Shown: positions 27,678-36,823 of the stretch, piece by piece
Numbering within the stretch: the first letter of the stretch is position 1
Layout of the letters: the number at the start of each line of letters is the position of its first letter
NCBI RefSeq assembly: GCF_900215325.1
Contig: NZ_OCMS01000004.1
Span: 62,001-126,000, forward strand
DNA length: 64,000 nucleotides
Direction of reading: 5' to 3'
From: Fibrobacter sp. UWB16
GTDB taxonomy: Bacteria; Fibrobacterota; Fibrobacteria; Fibrobacterales; Fibrobacteraceae
The notes under the pieces: generated by a model
Seen by the model: only the letters and a program-made list of their open reading frames with translations
What the model was told of the DNA's origin: nothing
Databases searched by the model: none
Program-made: the position numbers and the translations under genes

Positions 27678-28316
27678 ATGTTTCTGCTCAAGTGCAACAA
27701 ATTAACACTGGGATACAACAACAAAGACATTCTCCACAGTTTTGATTACGGGATTCATTCCGGCGAATACCTCTGCATCATAGGCAGAAACGGCTGCGGA
27801 AAGACGACGTTCTTGCGCGGCCTCGCCGGAGTTTTACGCCCAAAATCTGGGAAGATCGAACTTTGCGACAATCTCAAGCGAAACCAAATCGGCTACTTGT
27901 CGCAAATCACGATAGCGCAAAAAGATTTCCCGGCATCTGTCGAAGAAATCGTCCTTTCGGCATTTCAAGGAAAAAGCTTGTTGTTGCCATTTTACGGGAA
28001 AGCCCTCCGCAAACGCGCAAGCGAGTGTTTAGAACTCACGCGGACAGAGAATCTGCGGAAAGAAAGTTTCCGAGAACTCTCTGGCGGTCAAAAGCAGCGC
28101 GTTCTTTTGGCGAGGGCATTGTGCGCTGCCGAAAGGCTTCTGCTTTTGGACGAGCCCGTCACAGGACTAGATCCCGAATCATCGCAGAACATGTACAACA
28201 TCATCAAGGACCTTCACGAATATAAAAACATGACTATCGTGATGGTAACGCACGACATTGAGGCCGCACGCAACAACTCTACTAGAATACTCAATTTCAA
28301 CGAATTAATGCAATAA
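27678..28316 (+). CDS. znuC: Zinc ABC transporter ATPase ZnuC
   Basis: 212 residues. Walker A GRNGCGKTT (about 37-45), signature LSGGQKQRVLLARAL, Walker B LLLLDEPVTGLDP and H-loop MVTHD are all present. It powers zinc import together with ZnuB. Its start is 1 nt after the znuA stop, which points to coupled expression. Assignment to zinc rather than manganese rests on the His-rich loop of ZnuA and the Zur-type box upstream. Confidence 0.93.
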   Translation: MFLLKCNKLTLGYNNKDILHSFDYGIHSGEYLCIIGRNGCGKTTFLRGLAGVLRPKSGKIELCDNLKRNQIGYLSQITIAQKDFPASVEEIVLSAFQGKSLLLPFYGKALRKRASECLELTRTENLRKESFRELSGGQKQRVLLARALCAAERLLLLDEPVTGLDPESSQNMYNIIKDLHEYKNMTIVMVTHDIEAARNNSTRILNFNELMQ

Positions 28317-28320
28317 CGGA

Positions 28321-28374
28321 GACGCCCGCTTACTTCGACTGCGCTCAGCACAGGCTCCGGCGGGCATGACATTT
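28321..28374. repeat. Dispersed repeat between znuC and znuB
   Basis: The core CTTCGACTGCGCTCAGCACA and flanking GCCCGC/GCGGGC arms form an imperfect hairpin. The same core recurs near 50917 and 52962. It splits znuC from znuB without a gene in between. Confidence 0.6.
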
Positions 28375-28380
28375 TAGCAA

Positions 28381-29235
28381 ATGCTTGACAAACTATTTTT
28401 CTACCTAGACTTTCCTTTTGTACGCTACGCGATTATTGTCGGAACGCTCATCTCGCTATGTTCCTCGCTTTTGGGCGTCACGCTCGTTCTCAAGCGGTAC
28501 TCCTACATAGGCGATGGACTTTCGCACGTCGCATTCGGAGCGCTCGCGATTGCAGCAGTTCTCAAAGTCACGAACAACATGCTCATCATTTTGCCCGTGA
28601 CCATAGCCGTTGCAATTTTACTCCTTTGCGGCAGCAGAGACTCGCGTTCGGGCATACAAATCAAGGGCGATGCTGCCATAGCCATGGTTTCGGCAGGGGC
28701 CCTTGCCATCGGCTATTTGCTGATGAACATTTTTTCGTCATCGGCAAATGTCGCAGGAGATGTCTGCACAACGCTATTTGGCTCCATGTCCATTCTTACG
28801 CTCAAGCCGACAGACGTTTACCTTTGCGTAATCCTTTCTGCAATCGTCCTCGTAACATTCGTCCTCTTTTACCACAAGATTTTCGCCATCACATTTGATG
28901 AAAATTTTGCACGTGCAACAGGCGTAAATGTCAACGCATTCAACCTCCTTATCGCCATCATCATCGCAGCGATTATAGTCCTAGCCATGAATCTCGTTGG
29001 TGCGTTACTCGTTTCGGCGCTCGTTGTTTTCCCCGCGCTTTCAGCCATGCGAGTTTTCAAAAGCTTTTTCACAGTGACCGTTGCCGCAGCCGTAATTTCC
29101 GTCGTTTGTTCCCTCACCGGTATCATCGTTGCCATCCTCGCTGGAACCCCTGTCGGTTCAACGATTGTCGCTGCCGATATTGTCGCATTCCTCATCTGTT
29201 ACATAACAAGTTCCATCCGCTGTAGGAGAGCTTAA
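28381..29235 (+). CDS. znuB: Zinc ABC transporter permease ZnuB
   Basis: 284 residues with about eight membrane helices. Family features include the early YSYIGDGLSHVAFGALAIA segment and the later FDENFARATGVN and NLVGALLVSALVVFPA segments of the ABC-3 permease family. It forms the inner-membrane zinc channel with ZnuC. It is separated from znuC by 64 nt holding a dispersed repeat, so expression probably still depends on the upstream promoter. There is no clear ribosome-binding site before the ATG at 28381. Confidence 0.92.
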   Translation: MLDKLFFYLDFPFVRYAIIVGTLISLCSSLLGVTLVLKRYSYIGDGLSHVAFGALAIAAVLKVTNNMLIILPVTIAVAILLLCGSRDSRSGIQIKGDAAIAMVSAGALAIGYLLMNIFSSSANVAGDVCTTLFGSMSILTLKPTDVYLCVILSAIVLVTFVLFYHKIFAITFDENFARATGVNVNAFNLLIAIIIAAIIVLAMNLVGALLVSALVVFPALSAMRVFKSFFTVTVAAAVISVVCSLTGIIVAILAGTPVGSTIVAADIVAFLICYITSSIRCRRA

Positions 29236-29236
29236 C

Positions 29237-29286
29237 GTCATCCAGAGTCCCGGAACGGAGTCCGGGATAAACTCCGCGAAGGATCC
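29237..29286. repeat. Dispersed repeat after znuB
   Basis: GTCATCCAGAGTCCCGGAAC and its complement to the right (GGAGTCCGGGAT) make an imperfect hairpin of the same family as the element at 39893. Confidence 0.55.
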
Positions 29287-29307
29287 ATATTTTTTGGAGA
29301 TCAAATT

Positions 29308-29727
29308 TTGCATAAGTTATTTACAATTTTTCTTCTACTCCTCTTCACAACCTCAACATTTGCCAAAGAAAATTCCAGCAATGTCGACATCGACCTCACG
29401 CGAATGAGTAGCACCATGGTCTACTCGATGGTCTACCAAATGGTCACCGCCCCTCAAAAATACGTCGGCAAGCGCATCAAAATGAAGGGAGCCTTTTCGA
29501 GCTATTTCGATGAAGAAGCAAACCAACGTTTTTTCGGTTGTGTTATCAAGGACGCCCTCGCCTGTTGTTCTCAAGGTCTTGCATTTGAGCTAGCCAAGCC
29601 ACGCAAGTTTCCAAGCGAATACCCATCCGAAGGTACATCCATCACCATCATCGGCACATTTGAATTTGAAAAAGAAGAAGACGGCATCGGTTTCCCAATA
29701 ATCAAAGATGCCAAAATGTTCAGATAA
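29308..29727 (+). CDS. Secreted OB-fold-like protein linked to zinc uptake
   Basis: 139 residues, starting at a TTG codon (29308) with GGAG 8 nt upstream. A signal peptide (about 1-19, ending TFA) is followed by a compact domain: MVYQMVTAPQKYVGKRIKMKG, then FFGCVIKDALACCSQGLAFEL and TSITIIGTFEFE. The paired CC and the layout of strands suggest a small OB-like fold. From memory, proteins with a DA-x-CC-x-QG-x-F motif occur beside zinc transporters in other bacteria. It sits between znuB and the TonB receptor in the same direction, so a periplasmic role in zinc handling is plausible. Confidence 0.65.
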   Translation: MHKLFTIFLLLLFTTSTFAKENSSNVDIDLTRMSSTMVYSMVYQMVTAPQKYVGKRIKMKGAFSSYFDEEANQRFFGCVIKDALACCSQGLAFELAKPRKFPSEYPSEGTSITIIGTFEFEKEEDGIGFPIIKDAKMFR

Positions 29728-29752
29728 GATTTCACCCATACAAAGGATAAAA

Positions 29753-30253
29753 ATGAAAATCAAACATCTCTCTCTTGTCGCGCTCTGCGCGCTCTTTGCC
29801 GCATGCAGCGACAGCAATTCCACATCCACCGATCAGCACGAGCACTTCGAAGCCGAAGGTTGGAACCTCTACTGGCCCGACTGGAAACTCGCCTACAGCG
29901 TCTACCAGGGCAAAGAAGACAAGAGCCTCGAAACGCTCCGTGTCAATGCAAATTGCCTTAGCGAACATTTGACCGTCAAGTTCCTCGATGACGAAAAGAA
30001 AGAAGTTTCCGCACCCAAGGACGACGAGCACACTCTCGGCTGGAGTATTGGCGACGAATCTATCCTCGACATCGAAGCTTGTGGCAGCTGGGGTTTCCAC
30101 TTAAAGGGCGTCAAGGAAGGCGAAACAACGTTGACGCTCAAGGTCAAGCACCACGATCATGCCGACGCACGTACGCCGGAAATTCGCATCATTGTCGACA
30201 AAGCCTTGAAGGCAGAAGATTGCCCATTCCAGGACGATGACGATGATGAATAA
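29753..30253 (+). CDS. Small lipoprotein of the zinc locus
   Basis: 166 residues. The start at 29753 has AAAGGATA upstream. Signal peptide and lipobox LFAAC (Cys about 18). The mature part opens with STDQHEHFEAEG and has a second His cluster (KHHDHADAR) near residue 140. The protein ends in an acidic run (DDDDDE). These may be metal-binding, which fits the position between zinc genes, but the domain (about 35-150) is not one I recognise. The last 17 nt overlap the TonB-receptor gene, so the two are probably translationally coupled. Confidence 0.7.
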   Translation: MKIKHLSLVALCALFAACSDSNSTSTDQHEHFEAEGWNLYWPDWKLAYSVYQGKEDKSLETLRVNANCLSEHLTVKFLDDEKKEVSAPKDDEHTLGWSIGDESILDIEACGSWGFHLKGVKEGETTLTLKVKHHDHADARTPEIRIIVDKALKAEDCPFQDDDDDE

Positions 30254-32219
30254 CACCCTTATTAGGGCTGTCATGGGGAGCCTCCTTTGCGGAGGCTTCC
30301 TTCATTTTTCTTTTGCCCAAGAATTTATCCAAGATTTAGGCAATTCAACAGTTGTCGCTGAACAATCTAGCGAAACAATTTTAAACGGACTCCGCGAAGA
30401 CGAAGTTTTAAAAGACGAAAAGCTCGATCGCAAAATTTCTACAACTATTGCAGAGACTATAAAAAACGAGCCTGATATCGCCATCCGCTCCATGGGCCCC
30501 GCCGCCGCACGCCCCGTCATCAAGGGACTTTCCGGCAGCCACGTCACGCTTACCGAAGACGGTTCCTTTTGTGGAGACATGAGTGCAACATCGCCCGATC
30601 ACGCCGTCGCATCCGAAGTCCTGACAGCACACAAATTGCGCATCACGCGCGGACCGCAAATTCTCGCACAATCTTTCGCCACCGCAGGCGGCGTCATTCA
30701 AGTAAATCACCAAGACATTCCCTACGATGATTCGCTTTTCCACGGCTACATCGCAGACTACGCCGAAACAGGGCAACCGGGATTCGCCACCGTCGTAGGC
30801 GTGAACAGCAACATCCACAGACTATCGCTCAAAGGCGAAGTTTCTGCACGTAACATGGGCGACATGCAAACGCCCAAAGGCACGCTCAAAAATACGGATA
30901 TCGAAAACAGGAGCATCGCCATCGGTGCCGCCTACAGCCTTGACCGTTTCAAGTTTGGAGCCTCATTCCGCTCGTTCAATTCCGATTACGGCATCCCCGG
31001 CGGATTCATCGGCGGACACCCCAACGGCGTAGACATTGAACTATCCAAACGCGATTTTACTTTGCAAGGACTGTACATTCCCACAGCACGCCCCGACACA
31101 CTCAACGTTATCTTCCGCTACAATCAATACCACCACAGGGAATTTGAGACAAAGAAATACGTTGGCGCAGAATTCGCGGTCAATCAAGCAAACTTGCGCA
31201 TTGAAAAATTCATCGCCAATAGCGGTCCATTTTTCGGCATTCGCCTCGGCACAGAACTCAACAGCCGCTCTGTCGAAATGGGCGGTTACGTCTTTACGCC
31301 TCCCACCAATTCTTACGCTGCATCGCTATTTTCCATCGTAAGTTTAAACGGATGGTGGAATGGTTTAGAAATTACCTTGTCAGCACGACTAGGCGGAGCA
31401 TTTTTTAGGCCACGCGAAAGCATCGTTGCAGACAAAGACGCTATTGAAGACCGCAATTTTGCACTATGGGCTTTCGCTGCCGAATTTTCACAAATCGTCG
31501 CCCCCGGGAAATTCCTGACACTTGATGTTTTCCGCACCACACGCGCCCCGACCATCGAAGAACTCTACAACCAAGGTCCACATCTCGCCGCCTACACTTA
31601 CGAACGCGGCTATCACAAGCTCGATGCCGAAAGCGGTTACGGAGCAGAACTCGAATTTCGAGATTACGGCGAGCACTTCAACTGGCGAGCCTCAACACAC
31701 ATCACCTGGTTCCTGAATCACTTGGCACCACGCGCCACTGGAGACACCAACTGGTCCCAACTTTTGCCAATCTACCAGGTCAGTGGAGATGACGCCCTCC
31801 TCATGGGCGCAAGCGCATCCATCGAGACTTCTGCAAAGCAGGGATTTTACGCCCAAGCGGGTGCGAGTTACGTTTGCGGATTTTACCAGAACGAAAACTG
31901 GAGCGATATGCCACAAATTCCGCCGTTCCATTTTCACGCCGAAATGGCTTACATTTGGCAACACGTCCGCGCAGGCATCAACACGGAATTTGCACTCGCG
32001 CAAAACCGCCTAGACCGCTACGAACAACGCACACCCGGCTACGTCACGTTCGGTGCGCTACTGGAATTCCATTGGGCGCTTACGCATACCAATTACAGCA
32101 TCATCCTCCGTGGCGATAACTTGTTCAATGCCGATGTCCGCAACCATCTTTCGCGCCTCAAATCCGTCATGCCCGAAAAAGGACGTAATATAAACATCCT
32201 CGCCAAAGTCGAGATTTAG
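30237..32219 (+). CDS. ZnuD-like TonB-dependent outer-membrane receptor
   Basis: 660 residues. Signal peptide ending about FSFAQ, plug domain with RPVIKGLSGSHVTLTEDG, then GDMSATSPDHAVASEVLTAH and ITRGPQILAQSFATAGGVIQV, then a 22-strand-type barrel with alternating aromatic strands. The GDM-x-SPDHA plug segment closely resembles that of the neisserial zinc receptor ZnuD, and the gene closes a zinc uptake locus, so zinc (free or bound) is the likely substrate. A TonB box is not obvious; the region after the signal (SSETILNG) is a candidate. Starts at 30237, 30243 or 30246 are all possible; the gene overlaps the lipoprotein gene. Confidence 0.85.
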   Translation: MTMMNNTLIRAVMGSLLCGGFLHFSFAQEFIQDLGNSTVVAEQSSETILNGLREDEVLKDEKLDRKISTTIAETIKNEPDIAIRSMGPAAARPVIKGLSGSHVTLTEDGSFCGDMSATSPDHAVASEVLTAHKLRITRGPQILAQSFATAGGVIQVNHQDIPYDDSLFHGYIADYAETGQPGFATVVGVNSNIHRLSLKGEVSARNMGDMQTPKGTLKNTDIENRSIAIGAAYSLDRFKFGASFRSFNSDYGIPGGFIGGHPNGVDIELSKRDFTLQGLYIPTARPDTLNVIFRYNQYHHREFETKKYVGAEFAVNQANLRIEKFIANSGPFFGIRLGTELNSRSVEMGGYVFTPPTNSYAASLFSIVSLNGWWNGLEITLSARLGGAFFRPRESIVADKDAIEDRNFALWAFAAEFSQIVAPGKFLTLDVFRTTRAPTIEELYNQGPHLAAYTYERGYHKLDAESGYGAELEFRDYGEHFNWRASTHITWFLNHLAPRATGDTNWSQLLPIYQVSGDDALLMGASASIETSAKQGFYAQAGASYVCGFYQNENWSDMPQIPPFHFHAEMAYIWQHVRAGINTEFALAQNRLDRYEQRTPGYVTFGALLEFHWALTHTNYSIILRGDNLFNADVRNHLSRLKSVMPEKGRNINILAKVEI

Positions 32220-32294
32220 TGGCAAAGCGGTGGCGATTATGGTCTTTCTCGCGCGATATTTGTATATTCTTTAGCGTAAAAAAGAAGAATTACG

Positions 32295-33200
32295 ATGGCC
32301 GATAAAGAATTGCTTGATAAAGAAGTTTTAAAGACCGTTAGCCGCATTGAACTTTCTGTGCGCGGCACGCTCGACACCGTGATGACCGGAGCTTACCACA
32401 GTTCCTTCAAAGGGAACGGTATGGAATTCAGCGAAGTTCGCGAATACATGCCCGGCGATGACGTGCGCACGATTGACTGGAACGTGACCGCCCGAACCGG
32501 CACGCCTTACGTCAAAAAGTTCATCGAAGAACGCGAAATGACCATGCTCCTCATGGTCGATGCTTCAAGCAGCTCCGAATTCGGTTCTGGCAAGCAAATG
32601 AAAGGTGAAGTCATGGCAACGCTCACGGCTCTCCTCGCATTCGCCGCCATCAAGAACAACGACAAGGTCGGCCTCCTCATTTACACCGACCAAGTCGAAC
32701 TTTTCATCCCGCCCGAGAAAGGCCGCAAGCACGTGTTGCGCCTCATCCGCGAAATTCTCTACTTCAAGCCGCAGCACCACGGCACCAACACGCAGGTCGC
32801 CCTCGAATACGCCGGCAAGATTCTGAACCGCCGCGCCGTGGTCGTCGTGATGAGCGACTTTTTGGATGAAGGTTTCGAAAACGCGTTCAAGATTTTGCGC
32901 AAGCGCCATGACGTTCTCGCCGTGTCCGTCGTGGACCCGCGTGAAATGGAACTCCCGCCCGCAGGCCTCGTAGAACTCGAAGACCCCGAAACCGGCGAGA
33001 CACTTTTGATTGATACCGGCGATGCCGCCTTCCGCGAAGCATTCGCCCGCGAAGCCAAACGTCAAGGCAAGGCAACCAAGGAACTCTTCCAGCGCATGTC
33101 GATTGACTTTGTTCGCATCGAGACTCACGACGACTTCAAGGAAACCGTCGCCCCGCTCATCGAACACTTCCGCCGCCGCGCGAAAGCCGCACGACTCTAA
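32295..33200 (+). CDS. DUF58-domain protein (MoxR-associated)
   Basis: 301 residues. It has the DUF58 signature GMEFSEVREYMPGDDVRTIDWNVTART (about 37-63) followed by a von Willebrand A-like fold with a metal-site motif MVDASSSS. Such proteins work with MoxR AAA ATPases, usually in one operon with BatA/B/D genes. Here it stands alone, ending at a terminator, while moxR and a batD-like gene lie 15 and 24 kb away. The role is probably chaperone-like or in envelope stress, but is not established for this family. Confidence 0.9.
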   Translation: MADKELLDKEVLKTVSRIELSVRGTLDTVMTGAYHSSFKGNGMEFSEVREYMPGDDVRTIDWNVTARTGTPYVKKFIEEREMTMLLMVDASSSSEFGSGKQMKGEVMATLTALLAFAAIKNNDKVGLLIYTDQVELFIPPEKGRKHVLRLIREILYFKPQHHGTNTQVALEYAGKILNRRAVVVVMSDFLDEGFENAFKILRKRHDVLAVSVVDPREMELPPAGLVELEDPETGETLLIDTGDAAFREAFAREAKRQGKATKELFQRMSIDFVRIETHDDFKETVAPLIEHFRRRAKAARL

Positions 33201-33238
33201 ATCCAGCTCTAAACATTTGTCGGTTTATAACCATGCAA

Positions 33239-33266
33239 AGCGCCCTCCATTCGAGGGCGTTTTTAC
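33239..33266. terminator. Bidirectional terminator
   Basis: CGCCCTC pairs with GAGGGCG across a 5-nt loop, with A run on the left and T run on the right. It serves the DUF58 gene and the convergent gene ending at 33268. Confidence 0.75.
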
Positions 33267-33267
33267 A

Positions 33268-33678
33268 TTATTTAGCAGACAAGTTCTCTTTGAAGCTGTA
33301 CAAGAAATACTTCCCTTCGGCTTTTCTCAGCACCAAGGATTTTCCCGCTTTAAGAATCGTGTACGGCGAACCGACAAAGGAACGGTAATCCATTTCGCCA
33401 TCCAAGCGGATATCGTCCAGCGACGAATACTCCTTTTCAAATACGTAATGCCCATAACTCCGGCCGGAACTTAATGTGGGATAGACAAAAAGATCGGTTC
33501 CGCCAAGAAAATACACATCGTCATTTTCTTCGTCCACCAACTCGGCGTATTCACGCACACCAAAAAACTTCTTGATATCATTCTTGACATCTTGATCGTT
33601 CTTGGAATTTCCTGCAAACACCATGGAGCACACTAGAATAAAGACGAGCGCCAGCACTCTCATTTTTTCAATCAACAT
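33268..33678 (-). CDS. Small secreted hypothetical protein
   Basis: 136 residues. A cleavable signal peptide (about 1-22, ending MVFAG) without lipobox Cys; the mature part is a soluble, mostly strand-like domain rich in Tyr and Asp. Not recognised. It is the last gene of the minus-strand run beginning at 38093, 16 nt after the EF-G-like gene. Confidence 0.65.
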   Translation of the reverse strand: MLIEKMRVLALVFILVCSMVFAGNSKNDQDVKNDIKKFFGVREYAELVDEENDDVYFLGGTDLFVYPTLSSGRSYGHYVFEKEYSSLDDIRLDGEMDYRSFVGSPYTILKAGKSLVLRKAEGKYFLYSFKENLSAK

Positions 33679-33694
33679 TTTTTCCTTTGTCGTA

Positions 33695-35695
33695 TCAAAC
33701 TGTTGCCGGCCTATACCCGAGCAACTTCATGCTATAAAGCGCAGTGCCTTTGCTGATGCTACGAACGCCCGTAGCATAACCGAAAATTTTGCGAAGAGGA
33801 ACATCGGCTTTCAAGAAGTGCGTTTTGCCATCGCCTTCGATTTCTTTCACCTTGCCTTCACGCGCCTGAATATCGCCCGTCACAAGCCCCGCAAAATTCA
33901 CCGGGCATTCGAGCGAAAGTTCCATCACAGGTTCGTACAACTGCACATCCGCAGGCTTCACGAGTTTTGCCACCGCATCGGCACAGCACTTCTTGATCAT
34001 CGGCGGGAGCGCCCCTTCTGTCCATTCAAAGCGATGGACTTCAAAACGTACGCCTACAAGCGGGCCCTTGCCGAGCACACCGACTTCAGTCGATTCCAAA
34101 AGCGCCGAGCGCACGCCTGCCAAAATTTCAAGCGGAGCCTTTTCCATGAACTCCGCAGACAAGCGAATGTCATGAGCATCACCCTCTAGCGGAGAAGCCG
34201 AAATGCTGATGGACATTTTATGCGGCCCAATCTGGAACGTATTTTCAGCAGGTCCTACAGCACGGCACAAGCGTTCTTGCCAGCGTACTTCAGGACTCCC
34301 TGCACGCACTTCGCAACCAAATTCACGTTTGAGGCGAGCAAGCAAAACATCAAGCTGCACTTCGCCCACGGTATGCAAATACCAGAATCCGCCATCGTCC
34401 TTTTGCACGCGGAAACTCGGGTCCATTCGCGCAAGCACCGAAAGGCTGCGTTCCACGTGGGCGTAATCTTCCGTGCGTACGCATTCCACACGAGTCTGCA
34501 AAAGTGGCAAATAATTTTCGCTGATCGACGGCGCGGCATTCCCATTCAGCGCGGCATTTTCAACAACATTCCCCGCCGCATCTCGCTCCGCACTCTCGCT
34601 GCACATTCCACAACCATCTAACCAAATCACCTGCCCGAGTTCCGTTTCAAACGGCGAGACCATCGCATAAATATCGCCCGAACGGATTTCATCCACCGGC
34701 AAAAGCATATTCGCCTTGAGCCTCGAAAATTCAAAACCCGTAGGCCAATCACGGCGCAACAAATCCACGTGACTGCGGAACAGCGAAATCTCGCCCACGC
34801 CACGGAAATGCCTCAGGCGCACAACTTGCCCAAGCTCATTTTCATCAAACGTCGGGACTTCCGGCAAAAAGAACGAAAGCGCAGTCACAAGGCTGCGAAT
34901 GCCAAACCCTTCCAGCGCAGAACCCGCATAACAAATCACGTACTCATCGCTAGCCGCAAGAGCCTTGAGCCCGCGCAAAAGCATCTTCGGCGGCACCGGC
35001 TTATTTTCAAGCGCAAGCGACAAAATTTCATCGTCAAAGTTGCTTGCAAATTCCACCGCCTCATCGTAATACTTTTTCAAAAGCGCACGTTCTTCTGCCG
35101 CACCCGCATCTGATTCCCAACCGTCATCGAGAACTTCCGCACCCGATTCCGAATGCACCAAACGGCTCTGGCTCAGCACATCGAGCATCGCGCACATCTT
35201 GCCATTTTTAAATTGCGGCACAGACATGAGCACCGGGCGCACGCCAAGCGTTTCTTCAATGTTGATGAGCGTTTCATCCAGCGAGTAATCGGGATTATCG
35301 AGCTTATTTACGAACAAAATCGTACGCACGCGAGATTCGCGCAACTTGCGAAACGATGCAAGCGTCTGCGTCTCAACGCCACTTGCGGCACTCACCACAA
35401 GCACAGCGCCTTCCACAGCCGTAAGCGCCATATCGACTTCGGCACCAAAGTCGACATGCCCCGGCGTATCGATAAAATTGAACCATGTATTTTTCCATTC
35501 GAAATGCGCCACGCCACTTTCAATCGTGATGCCGCGTTCCTTTTCTTCGGGCATGTAGTCCATCGTGGCTAAGCCATCTTCCACGCGCCCCGGGCGGTGA
35601 ATTTCGCCCGCCGCAAAAAGGATTCTCTCAGAAAGTGTCGTCTTGCCCGCATCAACGTGGGCGAGAATGGCAATATTTCGAATCGGCTGTTTCAT
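33695..35695 (-). CDS. EF-G paralogue (translational GTPase)
   Basis: 666 residues, slightly shorter than housekeeping EF-G (about 690-700). G1 AHVDAGKTT, switch I ERGITI, G3 DTPGHVDF, and G4 reading NKLD instead of the usual NKMD/NKID. Domains II-V follow, with the C-terminal GKVKEIEG and VPLRKIFGYATGVRS. GTP hydrolysis should be retained, since the catalytic His of DTPGH is present. It belongs to divergent EF-G-like/TetM-like GTPases, so it could assist translocation or ribosome rescue. It lies 18 nt after a (p)ppGpp synthetase gene, which suggests a role when alarmones block normal translation factors (inference). Nothing marks it as an antibiotic-resistance gene. Confidence 0.85.
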   Translation of the reverse strand: MKQPIRNIAILAHVDAGKTTLSERILFAAGEIHRPGRVEDGLATMDYMPEEKERGITIESGVAHFEWKNTWFNFIDTPGHVDFGAEVDMALTAVEGAVLVVSAASGVETQTLASFRKLRESRVRTILFVNKLDNPDYSLDETLINIEETLGVRPVLMSVPQFKNGKMCAMLDVLSQSRLVHSESGAEVLDDGWESDAGAAEERALLKKYYDEAVEFASNFDDEILSLALENKPVPPKMLLRGLKALAASDEYVICYAGSALEGFGIRSLVTALSFFLPEVPTFDENELGQVVRLRHFRGVGEISLFRSHVDLLRRDWPTGFEFSRLKANMLLPVDEIRSGDIYAMVSPFETELGQVIWLDGCGMCSESAERDAAGNVVENAALNGNAAPSISENYLPLLQTRVECVRTEDYAHVERSLSVLARMDPSFRVQKDDGGFWYLHTVGEVQLDVLLARLKREFGCEVRAGSPEVRWQERLCRAVGPAENTFQIGPHKMSISISASPLEGDAHDIRLSAEFMEKAPLEILAGVRSALLESTEVGVLGKGPLVGVRFEVHRFEWTEGALPPMIKKCCADAVAKLVKPADVQLYEPVMELSLECPVNFAGLVTGDIQAREGKVKEIEGDGKTHFLKADVPLRKIFGYATGVRSISKGTALYSMKLLGYRPATV

Positions 35696-35713
35696 AAGCC
35701 CAAAGATACATTT

Positions 35714-36823
35714 TTACCGGTTCATGAACGAGAGTTTCAGCGCATTCTTGTAGAGTCGATTTGCCCAAGCTTCGTGACTTGCAGATTCACCATAAAGGTC
35801 ATCCAGAATCGTCCGGATCCCAGCCACGCCGCCACCTTTTTTCAAGATGTACACCACAAGCAGGCTAATCACGCCAAGCGACGAGTTGATAATATCCAAA
35901 TCCGTATTCGCAAGCTGGAATGCGGCCAAGTGGTACGCATCATCGGAATTTTCCTTGATGAGTTTATCCACATCCGCAAGCGTATTGAAGCGCAAGAATT
36001 TTAGCGCCTTCAAGAAAGGCATCATCGAAGACTCGTGAATTTCAGCTTGGTTGATTGCCGCAATGCGCTGGTTCAGCTTATCAAACGGTCGCAATTTCAG
36101 ATAATTCGTAAATGAGTCGCCATTCAACGCCACTTCATCAAAGCGTCCCGAATGCACAAGCGACTGCACATGATATCTGTAATTGTTAATTTCCGTTCGA
36201 ATTTTGCAGAACTGTTCATCGACAAGTTCAAGCATGCCCGCAAGGCGATTCAAATTGCGCAAGTATTCATGCGGAATTTCAAAGCCCGACTTGTAACCCG
36301 TATCGTGATCCAGCGTAGCCCACACATGCTGTAATGCTGTGCGCATCTGGATTTCAAAACGAATTTCATTGAGCTCAGGGCATTCCGGATCTTCAAATAG
36401 CGTTTTCGGGATAGTGCATATAAAATGCAACGAGTTATAGCCAAAGCTATCGAGCTCGTGCATTTTACGCTTGTCAACGCTGTTCTTCCAGTCAATTTCA
36501 AATAAACTCTCTACGAGTGCCGCAATTTTATCCACATCATCATTGTAGAACGCAATCACGCGGGCACCCAAAATATCGGTCAAATCAGTCAGAGATTTGT
36601 ACTTGCCATTTTTACGTTCAAGTTTTTCGGCAAGGCTTGCTTCGGCCTTGATTCGCGCTTCAACAGCAGTCACATAAATGTTATTCTCTGCCACTTTTTT
36701 CTTGAGCAAGTCGCAAACAAAATCTCTCAACCGTTCATAAATCGGCATCTTTTCGCGATAATCCTCAAGGATCATCGTTTCAGCAGGATTCAACCCATAT
36801 TTTTCAACAGAGTCTTCGCTCAT
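35714..36823 (-). CDS. RelA/SpoT-type (p)ppGpp synthetase, single domain
   Basis: 369 residues. The synthetase fold is intact: ARIKAEASLAEKLERK (R-x-K-x-x-x-S motif), LTDILGARVIAF, GYNSLHF (the Tyr that stacks on the acceptor base), and FEIQMRTALQHVWATLDHD (catalytic E and Q). The C-terminal 150 residues are helical and not a TGS or ACT module, so this is a small alarmone synthetase with an unusual extension. Its ATG overlaps the stop of the HD-hydrolase gene (TAATG), indicating coupled translation. Together they could be a two-gene alarmone switch or a toxin-antitoxin pair of the toxSAS kind. Substrate (GDP, GTP or other) is not settled by sequence. Confidence 0.88.
   Translation of the reverse strand: MSEDSVEKYGLNPAETMILEDYREKMPIYERLRDFVCDLLKKKVAENNIYVTAVEARIKAEASLAEKLERKNGKYKSLTDLTDILGARVIAFYNDDVDKIAALVESLFEIDWKNSVDKRKMHELDSFGYNSLHFICTIPKTLFEDPECPELNEIRFEIQMRTALQHVWATLDHDTGYKSGFEIPHEYLRNLNRLAGMLELVDEQFCKIRTEINNYRYHVQSLVHSGRFDEVALNGDSFTNYLKLRPFDKLNQRIAAINQAEIHESSMMPFLKALKFLRFNTLADVDKLIKENSDDAYHLAAFQLANTDLDIINSSLGVISLLVVYILKKGGGVAGIRTILDDLYGESASHEAWANRLYKNALKLSFMNR

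Noticed and set aside
33695-35695. EF-G-like gene as a tetracycline-resistance (TetM-type) determinant
   Set aside because: The overall motifs are shared by all EF-G-like GTPases. It is embedded in a chromosomal operon with alarmone genes and there is no mobile element nearby.
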